In this document: positions 31,602 through 42,890 of the stretch, in pieces
Position numbering within the stretch: the first letter of the stretch is position 1
Layout: every line of letters begins with the position of its first letter
Assembly: GCF_964355755.1 (NCBI RefSeq)
Contig: NC_092675.1
Span: 25,274,412-25,338,411 of the forward strand
Direction: 5' to 3'
DNA from: Antedon mediterranea
Lineage: Eukaryota; Echinodermata; Crinoidea; Comatulida; Antedonidae
DNA: 64,000 bases
The notes under the pieces: model-generated
Databases searched by the model: none
The model's input: only the letters and a program-made list of their open reading frames with translations
Told to the model about the DNA's origin: nothing
Position numbers and translations under genes: made by a program

Positions 31602-34600
31602 TCATTTCAATGGTGGAAGTCCAAGAGATGCACGTAATGCATTAGCTTCTGCAATCTCATCAGATTCATTCTTTTTCTCTCGTTTGCTTTCATGTTTATG
31701 ATCTCTCTCGTGTCTACTCCTTTTAGTCTTGTGTGATTTCCGCCTGTGAAAGATATCATTTATTTTTTCACATCAATTTTGATTATAAAACTAACAAGAA
31801 CTATTTTGGCGCCCCCTGACACTCCCCAAAAGGAAACAGCAATGAAGCTTTTTTACAAAATCGTAAGATAAAAAAACAAATTTTGGACATTGAAGCAATG
31901 ACATGTTTGAGGACCATTAACAGAAGGGTTGTAAATGAGACAGTATTTTATTTTGTGTAACTTACCTATCATCATCATCTGTATGTCTATGGCTTCTATG
32001 CTTATCAGTGTGCTCTCTATCTCTATGACGCCGTTCTTTAAGGAAGAAATGAAAATAATATTTAGTAATATAATGGGTTAATTTGTCTGTTGGCATTTAC
32101 TTTAATGCTGGAAAAATGAAATTTGATTGGGTGAATGAACTCCAGCCAAGAATTTGTATCCCTTTAGAGTTATGAAGCTTGGCTACCACTCCAAGGGTCC
32201 AGTCAGGACTTTTTCTAATGACAAAATTACAACTCCACTCCCAAAGACTGTAATAAGACTTGTGTATATGTTTGTCTTGTGAACCTCTGAGGGTCCCTAA
32301 TGATCAGCAATTGCTGGATTGATCACCCTCATTAAATATGGTCAAAAAAGAGTATTATTAATAAGGGTAAATATATAAAAATTACAATTACCAATAGGAG
32401 TTAAATAAAGTTTACCTGGTGATCTTGACCGCCGCCTTTCTCTTGATCGACTTCTCCTTCTCCTATGAGGTGAATCTCGCCTCCGCCTACTGAAGAAAAA
32501 TAAAATTTTAAAAAACTTAGCTAAGCTTCAGAGTGAAGCTCATGAGAAAGATATACAAGTGTGTCAAAATAAGTGCGTACTGAACTTTTCTTAAACTTGA
32601 CTTACTGTAATATACATTAAAAATATTTACCTTCTATAAGGTGATCTTGATCTACTTCTTCGATACCTTGGTGATGGACTTCGTCGTGAACGATCACGAT
32701 CCCTATATCGATCTGGTGAACGACCTCTACTATCCTATGTTTTAAAAAAAGTATCATTTTAATTAAATATTATTCATAGCAAACTACTACACTTTTTTTA
32801 ACAGGTTTATTTACCTATATAAATAATATAATAAACCTAAATTGTTTTTGTTGAAATTTCTCTATAATTTATGCGAATAACTTTACTGTTACCTTAATAA
32901 TTTCTTCCTCCTCATCACTTGAACTTTCCATGACCTCTAAGTCTTCTTCCAATGCACTAACCTGAATAAAATGAGGTTTATTAAAAGCAAATTAACAAAT
33001 AATATAAAAATTACAGCTATAATATTTTGTTTCAATATCAATCAAAAAAGAAAACAAATCCTAAAATCATACTCTGAGTTCTAACTTTTCAGCTTCTTCC
33101 AGTATATAGCGCTTCTGAATTCTTGGTAAAATAATACTACACACACGTTCTTCATGAAGCAGTTGGTCAATGAACTCATCAATATGTGTTAACTCGTATC
33201 CTCCATTGTTGTTCTGAAATCGAATCTTTCTGTAATCATTGTACAGTGGTTCCAGGTACTTGTATATTTCAACACTCTCTCCTATAAGTCGCAGGTACAT
33301 AGCACCTAAACAACGTACATACCTAAAAAAATAATAATTTGGTGAGACATGTTTCTGCAGTAACAAGTTTTACTGTTTTGAACTTAATCACAAGAAAAGG
33401 ATCTCAAATATTGTTCTGGTTTTGGATTTAATAACTCAATCAACTATACTAAACAAACAAAATATTGTACAGTACATGTGTAGAATCTGTACTACAGTAC
33501 ATGTGTAGAATCTGTACTACAGTACATGTGTAGAATCTGTACTACAGTACATGTGTAGAATCTGTACTACAGTACATGTGTAGAATCTGTACTACAGTAC
33601 ATGTGTAGAATCTGTACTACAGTACATGTGTAGAATCTGTACTACAGTACATGTTTATATCAATAAATATAAAAATTAATAATTGCAAAATTTTTAATAT
33701 TTAAACAGCTTTTATTTATTACTGTAAAAAGAAAAATCAGCCACTGAAAGTGTTTTTGAAATTAAGATTATATGTACAGTAATTAAAGAACTATAATTAT
33801 AATCGGAAAATCGGCTACTTACTTAAAATCATCATTCTTTATGAATTCAATAACAATGTCCTTTTCTGGTTGGATCTGTAACATTTTAAGTATGAGACAA
33901 AGAAAAGGAGACGGTTTCACGTTTCCACCAAAAACTCCTCCAATGTAACGCAATTCCATGGCTTTGTCAACGAGAAGTTCAGCTAGAAAAATAGTGATGA
34001 TATTTTAGGATACATACTATTACTAGTAACTAGCTAGGTCTCTACTACTGTAATTGTATTACTATACTTGCTTGATACTTGCTTGATGTTATATGGGTCG
34101 TTTAATATGATAATTTTATAGTCACAATCAGTAATAAAAAAAACAAGCTAAGAAGCTTACTAACTAGATTAGATTAGTAGGCCTAGCACCAAGAGCCCCA
34201 GCAAACAGGGCTGTCAACTAGACTAAAACTAATCCCGGTCGAAGTCTATACCTTGGCTGCCCTTATCATGACATATGGGGAACAACGGCAGGGTCCCGGC
34301 TTGCTTCGGATTACGGTCGAATCGGCCGCCAACTAAAGCGGCCGCTAGTTCAATAACGGTAATCTGTATGGAACGCCGTGTGCGCTTTGATTGTCGTTGT
34401 TTTGTAATCTTTGATTGTCATTGTTTCGACAGGTTTTCTTTACCTCGGACGTAAATAACAATCTACATTATTATGTAATTTATTCACGAAATGGCGAATC
34501 GATGATTACTTATTTTAACTGTTCTAAATGATATACATATGTTTAATAAAGTCTATAAAATACATTGTGGTGTTTATATTGTATATTAATATAATATAAT

Positions 34601-35890
34601 AATAAATAAACCAATCAATAAAGTATATCAAAATATATAAATATATTAATAATTAAAAATATTTGTTATTGTATATTAATTAATTAGTAAAGTAACTATA
34701 GTAGTGTTCGCAATCATAATTTAATTACAATAACATGATGACAGCAATTTATTTAATATCCTACACTATTTTATTACTTCAGATATTTAAATATTGATCA
34801 ATTGAAAATGAGTTTTAAATACTAAAATAAGATGAAAGTGTCTGTTTGATACGGTAATTAATTACGCGAATTTCTGCTAATAACTCGACTGACGGCCAGC
34901 AATAGTGCTGCTGCACATTAGGTGGGCGTCCCATGTTGCTTTATTGAAAACACAAACAATGTACAGTATTACAATGGAATACATAACACTTAAATGTATA
35001 ACACACACTATTACTAATAATAAAAACCAAGATTCGATAGTACAGTATGTCAATGAGATATAAATATAAATTCGGCAATACCGTACGTAAATTATTATTG
35101 CAATACTGTATAAAATTCAATAGTTAAATGTAAATGAGATATAAATATTCGGAAATACCGTACGTAAATTATTATTGCAATACTGTAAAAAAATCGACAG
35201 TATGTAAATGAGATATAAAGATTCGGCAATACCGTACGTAAATTATTATTATTGCAATACTGAATAAGGATTCAATAGTATATAAACGAGATATAAAGAT
35301 TCGGCAATATCGTATACGTAAATTATTATTGCAATACTGTATAAGGATTCAATAGTATGTAAACGAGATATAAAGGTTCGGCAAAATATATTTCGATATA
35401 TGTATTAGTTAATAGTAAATACAAATAAAATATACATTGATTTATCGGCAGGCAAACTTAATTATTATACTTATAGAAATATAAAGATTTGATAGTACAT
35501 GAGTTGGCTTATATTTATTTAGCTGTAACTCAACTCGCCATAGGCCATGGCGTTGACAACGACAATCAAAGATTAAAGCGCACATGGCGTTCCATACAAA
35601 TGACGATATTAAACTGGCGGCCGCTTCGACCATACTCCCTTGCTTCGACCCGTCAAGTCGGAAAGCAACAAGCCCCTTCATTAAAGATTCCTGAACCCTA
35701 GGCTAGTAAATAAAGGTGTATTATATCGACTCTACACCAAATTAGTGCATAGAAACTTACCACTGAGGGCAAAGCATTGTTCCTTCCAATACTTCGACTC
35801 ATATATCCTTGATCTAGTGATCTTTTCCACTAAATATTGAGGATTTGTTCCTTTGACACTATTCGCGTCCTTTACCGTGCGATTCGCCAT
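31602..35890 (-). CDS. PRPF38A: Pre-mRNA-splicing factor 38A (8 exons, 332 aa)
   Basis: Component of the U4/U6.U5 tri-snRNP/B complex needed for spliceosome activation in the nucleus. Exons in transcript order: 35761-35890, 33823-33982, 33073-33322, 32893-32961, 32631-32734, 32416-32489, 31966-32035, 31602-31743. The sum is 999 nt and phases agree. It starts MANRTVKDANSVKGTNPQ as in the family. The PRP38 domain covers residues 1 to about 180 (VDKAMELRYIGGVFGGNVKP, KYLEPLYNDYRKI, DEFIDQLLHEERVCSIILPR). An acidic stretch (ESSSDEEEE) and an Arg/Ser-rich tail with RSRSRSP repeats follow. The end, EANALRASLGLPPLK, is typical of invertebrate and plant forms. Human PRPF38A is 312 aa. Intron 1 (1.8 kb) holds a mobile element and intron 2 a minisatellite. 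Confidence 0.96.
32169..32343 (+). repeat. tRNA-derived SINE, internally deleted copy (family A)
   Basis: Plus-strand copy of the element at 27291-27530, sharing GCTTGGCTACCACTCCAAGG, GTGAACCTCTGAGGGTCCC and ATTAAATATGGT. The A-box end and the B-box are mostly missing. It lies in a PRPF38A intron. Confidence 0.75.
33471..33654. repeat. 25-bp minisatellite, seven identical copies plus a partial
   Basis: The 25-nt unit starts AGTACATGTGTAGAATCTGT. It repeats perfectly from 33471 to 33645, and a truncated eighth copy follows. It lies in PRPF38A intron 2. Identity among copies suggests recent expansion or ongoing homogenisation. Confidence 0.97.
34250..35670. mobile_element. Non-autonomous element with long imperfect inverted ends, in PRPF38A intron 1
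   Basis: Positions 34300-34440 and 35550-35660 are imperfect inverted repeats. Both contain CGGCCGCC, TGTATGGAACGCC, TGCGCTTT and GATTGTCGTTG in mirrored order. The ends are GC/CpG-rich in an AT-rich intron, and there is no coding capacity. The interior holds about five tandem copies of a ~70-bp unit (35030-35395). Exact borders and target duplication are not resolved. Confidence 0.7.
35030..35395. repeat. Tandem array of ~70-bp units
   Basis: About five diverged units share ATGAGATATAAA, TTCGGCAATACCGTACG, TAAATTATTATTGCAATACT and ATTCAATAGTA. The array is internal to the mobile element at 34250-35670. Confidence 0.85.
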
Positions 35891-36230
35891 TTTAATTTGT
35901 TGACTTCATCCTCGATTTATTGTTAATTAAAATGTTAACAATTATTATTAATTATTTAGTCAATAATTAATAATTTAGAGCTACAATAAATTATACCTAT
36001 GTATTTAATAATTATTATTTAATTTATATTTAGTTATATCTGACATTCAATTACAAAGCCTATAATTATTACTACTGCCCCTCAATACATTTGTTTAGTT
36101 TCTGTTATTAGCAGTCGGTCATTCAATGCGCATGCGGTAACAAGGGATTTCCCCTTTTTCCAAATAAGTTTCTACCACACCGCGTCTGGTTTCGAGAATA
36201 TGTTTTTATTCAATAAACTAAGGGGGCTCT
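35891..36230 (-). promoter_or_regulatory. PRPF38A promoter region with NRF-1-like site
   Basis: Upstream of the PRPF38A ATG (start at 35890 on the minus strand). TGCGCATGCG at 36127-36136 closely matches the NRF-1 consensus, a common motif in housekeeping promoters. No TATA box is evident at a fixed distance. Confidence 0.45.
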
Positions 36231-36239
36231 TGTATTACA

Positions 36240-36560
36240 CGTGGTGTTGGTTCAAACTAGAATCTCCTGTTCGTCCGAAGCGCGTAACAATTTCGAAAGG
36301 CATTGTGGGATAGAATAGAGCTATGGGTGGCGCCATTGTGAGCCATGGAGTAGGGCGCCCGCATCAAATTAGAAAGTCAAAATCATAGAGGGGATCTGCT
36401 AATACTCTAGGGGGATAGAGTAATTGACTTCCTAGTTTGGAGGGGGCGCTGCTCCATGCTGTGAAATGGCGTCGCCCAGTTTGACCTTTTAACCCTGTAC
36501 TTCCGATACTGTGTTTTGAATGCAAATTGAAGAACAGGAGATTCTTGTGTTATAAGTTCT
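36240..36560. repeat. Foldback (MITE-like) element with ~150-bp imperfect arms
   Basis: AGAATCTCCTGTTC at 36260-36273 is mirrored by GAACAGGAGATTCT at about 36532-36545. Interior blocks also mirror each other: GGCGCCATT against AATGGCGTC, CATGGAG against CTCCATG, and AGAAAGTCAA against TTGACTTCCTA. It lies just upstream of the PRPF38A promoter. No coding capacity is seen. Confidence 0.7.
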
Positions 36561-37106
36561 TTGGTTATATTCAAGAGAACGGACGCATTATTAGGAAATA
36601 CTGTACTATTTGTTTACTACGCTACGGCTAAAAAATGGGTACTAGTAGTATTTGGAAACTCAGACTGGACATGCTCAAACCAGGCTAAGCACGTTTGGGA
36701 GAAGAGTATGCAAATTTAATTCATTGGTAAATCAACCACAGAATGAAAAAATCGAATCCAATCAAAATATACATCCTCAAAACAGTTATGTATTTAATAC
36801 TGTACCCGATAGACCCTGCTTTATGATTAAATAGAGCATTTTAAACTACATACAGTGTATTTTACTTAACACAAAATGTTTACGCTACTATTGTATTGAT
36901 TGTTAAACTTAAAGATGTATTGTCCCCCTGAAAAAATAAAAACGTTCACAGAACTTTTGATCTTATAAATTACAATAATAATTTAGTTAAGTTAGACGAT
37001 GAAAATGGAAAAGAAGCTCCAAAATGAACTACAGTATAAATTAAATTTTAATAAATACAGTATATACCACCTGTAACCATTCAATCTTTTATTTCGGATC
37101 AATCTT
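36561..37106. other. Intergenic, no gene seen
   Basis: A 60-codon ORF at 36652 has no recognisable features. A single end of the TTAA MITE family lies at 36909. Confidence 0.5.
36909..36950. repeat. Solo end of the TTAAAGATGTATTGTCCC MITE family
   Basis: TTAAAGATGTATTGTCCC here is identical to the terminal 18 nt of the complete element at 40255-40809. No mirrored right end is visible downstream, so this copy is truncated. Confidence 0.7.
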
Positions 37107-37536
37107 TTATTTCGGAATCTCTGGTCCATAGAAAGTAGAAATTACACATAAACGAAATAAAATAAACAAGACTAAATTACTACTACTCGTCTCCGGATGG
37201 CATTCCACCTGGATGGCATTCCACCTGGAGAGCATCTTCGACTTAACTAAGACATTGCTCATAATCGTTGAGACTAAAACATTTTCGCTTGCATTTAGTC
37301 TACCCATCAGGCCATATATTGATTTTCTAAACAATTCATCAAAAGAAGGAATTCTACATTCCGTAAACATAAGGCTGGCACTGCAATGTTGAGGTCTTTG
37401 TACATTTTCTGTATATATCTATTTTATTACAGTATACCTCTCCAGAAATCCAGTCACAATGTAAAAGCACTGCCACTGATTTCTCTTTATAATGTAAAAA
37501 AAAAAACAACTCAGCAACGGTCAACACATTCATCAT
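37107..37536 (-). pseudogene. Possible degraded reverse-transcriptase C-terminal remnant
   Basis: Two overlapping minus-strand frames (37354-37536 and 37107-37370) read as a frameshifted stretch. A block containing MFTECRIPSFDELFRKSIY resembles the region after the RT domain in non-LTR retrotransposons, where a conserved arginine, FxxLxRKxxY block occurs. No catalytic RT motif is visible. A 17-bp direct duplication (ATGGCATTCCACCTGG) lies at 37196-37231. The identification is by eye and weak. Confidence 0.3.
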
Positions 37537-37910
37537 AAATATTCCTGGTTCTTTTTACCATGTTCAAATATTTGTATATTTTGAAATAGGTTTTGTGTCT
37601 CTAAATCTGTAAGTGTTGGATTCAACTCTGGATGACGTAGCCTACATACGGTATTAGAATAAATATCTTTTTTATCTTGTTCAAACATGGTGGGCAAAAT
37701 TCCAATTGTTTGTTGTATATTTTTTGAATGTAACGCAAGTATACGCCTTTGATGGGCTGTACATGACACCGATGACTCGGAATAAATATCATAGACGTCT
37801 GGAAGTAATTGTAAAATTTCAGATGACTGTTTTAAGTGCATCTTCATCTGGAAAAGGACGTTTGACCCAGTATAACGCACTACTTGATGAGACACGGCTT
37901 GCAACATCAT
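37533..37910 (-). CDS. Unrecognised ORF, 125 codons
   Basis: Open minus-strand frame starting with two Met codons and ending in a stop at 37533. I do not recognise the product. The composition is soluble and mixed-charge, with no transmembrane segment or repeat. An in-frame stop lies just upstream of the start, and a plausible acceptor (ACCTTCCAG) lies near 37937 on the same strand, so it could be a terminal exon in another frame. It lies directly upstream of the RT-like remnant, so it may belong to the same decayed element. Confidence 0.25.
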   Translation of the reverse strand: MMLQAVSHQVVRYTGSNVLFQMKMHLKQSSEILQLLPDVYDIYSESSVSCTAHQRRILALHSKNIQQTIGILPTMFEQDKKDIYSNTVCRLRHPELNPTLTDLETQNLFQNIQIFEHGKKNQEYL

Positions 37911-38693
37911 AGGTAAGATAAGCTAACTTTCTAGGCTGGAAGGTAGCTGAAATTAAAAATAAATTTTTAAATCATAAATTGTAATTTTGAAGGGCTAGCC
38001 TATATTAATAACAATGAAAGAAAAAGAAAATCAAATCAAAGACACTAATAATAATATAAAACTAGGCCTAGAGGTTAGGTTAGGTAGATTATTATACTAA
38101 CTAAATATATATACAGTATAGCTGTAAAACTCTAAAGCAATAAATCAGTCTATAAAAGTATTTATATAAATGTAACAACATCATCCGAATCGTCCTGCTA
38201 ACTACCCGCCGGCCAGCCAGCTCCTCTCATACTTGTGAGTATCGTATCAGCCCCCGTATAAGTAGCTACCTAGCCTAGTTAGTACTGTAACTAGTAATAA
38301 CAAGGTTTAGGTAGTCCCGGCTAGGCCTAGGCTAAGACTAGAGTAAGAGAGCTATAAATAGGGCTAATCATACTACTAGACCTTTTCCTAACACTAACTT
38401 GCTTGAGCTAAACAACTACGGAACTAATTTTACAAATAAAATAACATTATCGTTTGAAACTAACTGATATAACCGGCATTTTAAGACACAACACCGGCCG
38501 GCAGAGTTCTTTTTTCAACTGTCTGTAAGAAAGTCTACCGACATACGTACACTTCTTGAACTATAGAGGGGGTTTCATATAAGTTTCACTCCTTAAGCTT
38601 CTTGAAAAATGTGTCATAGTCTCGTTTGGTCCAGACGGATCGTCATGTTGTTGCATTGTGTTGCGTAATGTGTTTACACGGCGGGTTGATGAT
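37911..38693. other. Intergenic region and presumed promoter/5' UTR of the ERI exonuclease gene
   Basis: No exon is supported apart from possible 5' UTR close to 38694. AGGCCTA palindromes recur (38064, 38322). No TATA box is obvious. Confidence 0.4.
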
Positions 38694-41607
38694 ATGAATA
38701 AGAATGTGTTATTGTTATGCTGCATTTTGAGAAGATCGCAGACAGTTTTTTCTATAATCAAAAACTACGATCTCGTTAAATTTGAATATATCTTTTGTCA
38801 ATCATACCGATTTATTTCTTCTTCAGCTAACCAGCCACTAGGTTGGCCTGTGAAGCAAAGATCGAAAAGCTATAGTAGTAGGCCTATCTTGGCTGTGAAG
38901 ATCACAACACAAGGCCTAACTAGTAATAGTACTAGTAGTATAGGAGGAGTACGAGTAGGGTTACCACCACTTGTCATGGCCTCCTCACAGTTAACAAATA
39001 GCCCTGCTGGTGGTTTTTCTCATCAAAAATTTGATTATTTTCTTGTGCTTGATTTTGAAGCAACTTGTGATAACGAAACAAGGATGTATCCACAGGTAAT
39101 AAAATAAGAAAATGTAGTTAACAGTCTTAAAAAGCAATTGGTATTTGGTATAGGGACCTGTATTATTATCTATTTATGACACACGTTATATACTTTTTTT
39201 TAAGAGTACTCTTCACAAACGATTATGGATTACACATCAATTAATTGGAAACAAAAGGGAGACAAAAAAGAAATGATCGTAATATTAATCCCTAAAGTAA
39301 AAGGAACAATGTTTGTAATATGTCAAATGCTAGCCATAGGACTAGTAAGTTGTTATGAAATCTGAATTTAATAAACTTTATTTTATATAATATTTTCTTC
39401 CAATCAGGAAATTATAGAACTACCCGTCCTAAAGGTGAATGGAAAAACATTTGAAACTGAGGCAGAATTTCACACCTATGTACAACCAACTTCCAACAGA
39501 CAACTTACTCAATTTTGTACCGAGGCAAGTTAATTTTAAAATGAATTGAAAACCTGTGTCGGATAACATTGTACAAGCCTAATTTAGTAATTTTTAGTAA
39601 TTAGAACTATTGTTTACTTGCAGTTGACTGGAATCACGCAAAGCATGGTAGATGGAAAACCAACTTTTCAAGAGAGTTTAAAAGTAAGTTCTTACTTAAC
39701 CTTCATTTTAATTAAACTTCACTACTACTTTTACACATTTCAGACATATATTTCTAAACATTTTGCACAGGGAGTTGTAGATATCAACGAAATGAAAAAT
39801 AAAACACTAACAATAATGAGATTATATATATTTTGTGTGAAAGTTGATGGACAATCTATTATAGAAAAATAAAAATAATTTTTGATATAGTCGAGTTAGG
39901 TGATAGTGAAATAGAATAATAATTCGTGTATTTTTTAGATGTTAAATGATTGGATGGTCCAACAAGATTTATTAAGTGGAAATAATTCCTTTATTTTTGT
40001 AACATGTGGTGACTGGGATTTTAGGAAACAGTGAGTCAATATGCTTATTTTAATATATATTTTATAACACAAATCCTGGTTCAAAGTCATTGTTTATTTT
40101 CATGAAAACATTATGCATTAATTTATTTATCATTTAAATCTTTTGGCTGTAAAATATTTGTATAGTGCCCTCTGTAAATTGACTGTGATATTTGTTATAA
40201 CGAGGATAGCAATATGAATAACCTTTAGTGAAAATGATTTAAATATATAATTTCTTAAAGATGTATTGTCCCTTTGACTAATTCCAAAAAAAATAAAAAA
40301 TAAAAGATTTCGAAAAAAGGTGGGTCATTTTGAAGTATCATAATAGTTTTTTTTTTTCGAAAAAAAAAAAGTTTTAACTGAAATACAGACGTTTTTTTGT
40401 TAAAAAAATAACTTTGACTTCCAGTCAAAGTTTTCAATCAAAACATATCCCATAATGCAATGCACTTGTTTGGCTACTCTGTATGCATAATCATAAAACT
40501 TCCTCATGATCTGTGTGAAAATACCTTCTTAACCGTGACGAGTTGTAAACAATCCTAATTTAGCATATGCATAATGCGTACTCATGGTTTGAAATCTTTG
40601 TTTACTTTCGCTCGTGACGATTTTCCAGATGAAATGTAATCAAACTAATTTACCTGTTAATTACGTAAACTTGTTGTTTTGGCTTAAATTTTCGACTTAA
40701 ATTTTCGACTTAAAGTGAATAACTTTAATATTACTTTGATATGGCCACTTTAAATTTAGAATATTTTGACCTTCATTTTTTTGTGTTTCAAGGGACAATA
40801 CATCTTTAATATAATATAAGGTGTAAAATGGTTGCTAATAATATAATTATCCACCGATTCACACTTTAGAAACTGGTGTCTATAACTAATTGTGTAATAT
40901 ATCTTTCCATATAAATCAAATAGGACAATTTTTTCCTTTGCAGATTAACTCATCAATGTGAATATACTGGGGTACAATTTCCACACTATTGCAAGCAATG
41001 GGTTAATATAAAAAAGGTATGTTTTCACTCCTTCAAATTGATACCATCATAAAATGTTCTTATGTTCTTTTTCATTTTAAAAAACTCAAATTGCTAGATT
41101 ATAATATCTAAAACTTATTAAAAATGTTGTCTTCTTTTGGAGGCATTTGCAAGAGCTACTGGTACTTATTGTAAAGGGATGCCTGGAATGTTAGATAAAT
41201 TGCATCTAACGCTAGATGGACGACATCATAGCGGTATAGGTAAGATACCATCTATTCGGATGTGATTTTTTTGCAATTTTCGATAAAGTAAAGTATCATG
41301 TTATAAAGATATGGTACTGTTATATTAAAAATCTGTAATATGCTACGAAAATATCATACAGTATATCTGCTGTGTAACAGTAAAATGCTTGCCCTATAGG
41401 GAGAGCACAGGTTAGAATTTTTTATCCTGAATTAGTTCACATTAACTACTTCATTTTGTGTATTATGGCCAATTTGTTAACAAGAAAGTTTTATATATTT
41501 TCATTATATTTTATTATTTTCTAGATGACAGTAGAAACATTGCTAAGATTTTAAAAGAGATTGCTAAGAAAGGATTTGTATTTGAAAGGACTGGCTGGCT
41601 AGAGTGA
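38694..41607 (+). CDS. ERI1-family DEDDh 3'-5' exoribonuclease, ERI3-like (7 exons, 307 aa)
   Basis: DEDDh exonuclease of the ERI1/ERI2/ERI3 family, which trims 3' ends of small RNAs, histone mRNA or rRNA. Exons: 38694-39095, 39408-39524, 39624-39683, 39939-40030, 40944-41016, 41143-41239, 41525-41607; the sum is 924 nt. The catalytic set is visible: D120 and E122 in DYFLVLDFEAT, D218 in CGDWD, H277 in RHHSGIDD and D282. EIIELPVLKVNGK and FCTELTGITQSMVDG favour ERI3 over ERI1 or ERI2. No SAP domain is present, which also argues against ERI1. Intron 2 uses a GC donor (39525-39526). The first ATG of the frame (38694) gives a ~110-residue leader that looks like a mitochondrial presequence. A second ATG at 38976 would give a shorter protein. 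An upstream non-coding exon is possible. Confidence 0.9.
40255..40809. mobile_element. Complete 555-bp MITE with TTAA-flanked 18-bp terminal inverted repeats
   Basis: The left end TTAAAGATGTATTGTCCC (40255) and the right end GGGACAATACATCTTTAA (ending 40809) are perfect inverted repeats. The outermost TTAA on both sides fits a TTAA target-site duplication, as made by piggyBac-type transposases. No ORF of note is present. It is inserted in an intron of the ERI gene. A solo end of the same family is at 36909. Confidence 0.88.
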
Positions 41608-42890
41608 CACTGAAGCGAGAAGCAATGTGTCAAATTGAATTTCATAATAATAACTTACTTTAGCCCTCTACTAGACACGGTCATCTATGGGCTAGCCATA
41701 TTTCTGTCATGTGGGCTAGTTAATTTCACTCTTGGGCTAATAAAAATGTTGATATGGCTGCTTAATTTTGTGTTCTATCCAAAGAGGTTATATAACTAAC
41801 AATTTTTTTAAAACTGCACTGTATTTATAAATATTAACATATTATGTAATGAGTTTTACAACAAATAAATGAATGATACAGCGCCCTATTAGAAGGATTC
41901 CATGTCTGGTTTGCATCATTTCGCTATCACCAAGTTAATATAACCTATTTCGTTCTATACATTTTCAGAAAATGGTCTCTTATTGGAGGCTTTTAGTTTT
42001 AATTATAGGGAGACCTACCTATTATATAATTGTGAACCCTTGTAATAAAAATGTATATTGGTACATCATCTAAATCGTGACCTAGATATAGTTACCTTAA
42101 TTATGATTACGATATGAAGTCCTAATAAGCGTTGTGTTGATTATTCGCATGGTTAAACTTAATACAATGTCGTATTATTCTGTATAGAAATGATTGTTGA
42201 TTTGAACACAACAATTACCTTTAGAAAATCAGATGTATACGTTACGATTACAATGAGGCGTATGTGAATTGAAAATAATAGATCTATTCAGAATCTACAA
42301 CATACACTGTTCATTTTAATAACTTAAGAAAACATATGCAACGTAAGATTACAAAAATCCAATATATAAACGTTTTTTAATTTAATTTTGCAAGAAACTA
42401 ATCTAAAATTAATATGAGAATATAAAACTTATGTCGTGATTTAATACTGCGTGAAATATTTAATTTCAACCCTGGCGCCGTATTTCATTATCTTTTACTG
42501 TATAATTGATAATTTTTTTTATTAATAACTAACTATTTTATTTCTGTTATTGTATATATTTTCGTTAGACGGCCTCGTAGAAGAATACTTTTTTGTATGT
42601 TGACATTTTCCCCCAGTTACAAATTAAAGATGATTTGAGGTGTTTTCCTTTCTTAGTATTAATTATGTGCCTTTAGTTGCGGAATACATCATAATCGCAC
42701 TACTGCTGTTACATCAACAACATTGTTGTTATTATTAGAAGTGAAATATGTTAACAGGTTTAATGCACGGTAATAATGATTAATATACCGAGTCTTTAGA
42801 AACTTTGTAAGACTAAATCGTAATCAACATTATTAAAAATAAACTCTTTCCCCCTTTACCCTTTAGTTCTTGTAATGTATTTACTAAAGA
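41608..42890 (+). other. ERI gene 3' UTR and intergenic sequence
   Basis: Candidate polyadenylation signal AATAAA at 41864-41869. No further coding content is seen. Confidence 0.5.

Noticed and set aside
33471-33654. CRISPR array
   Set aside because: Units are contiguous with no unique spacers, and the context is a eukaryotic intron.
35489-35701. ORF pair (+ and -) around 35.5 kb
   Set aside because: Lies within the inverted end of the non-coding mobile element in PRPF38A intron 1; no family resemblance.
36652-36834. 60-codon ORF upstream of PRPF38A
   Set aside because: Short, low information, no splice sites or family features; chance ORF.
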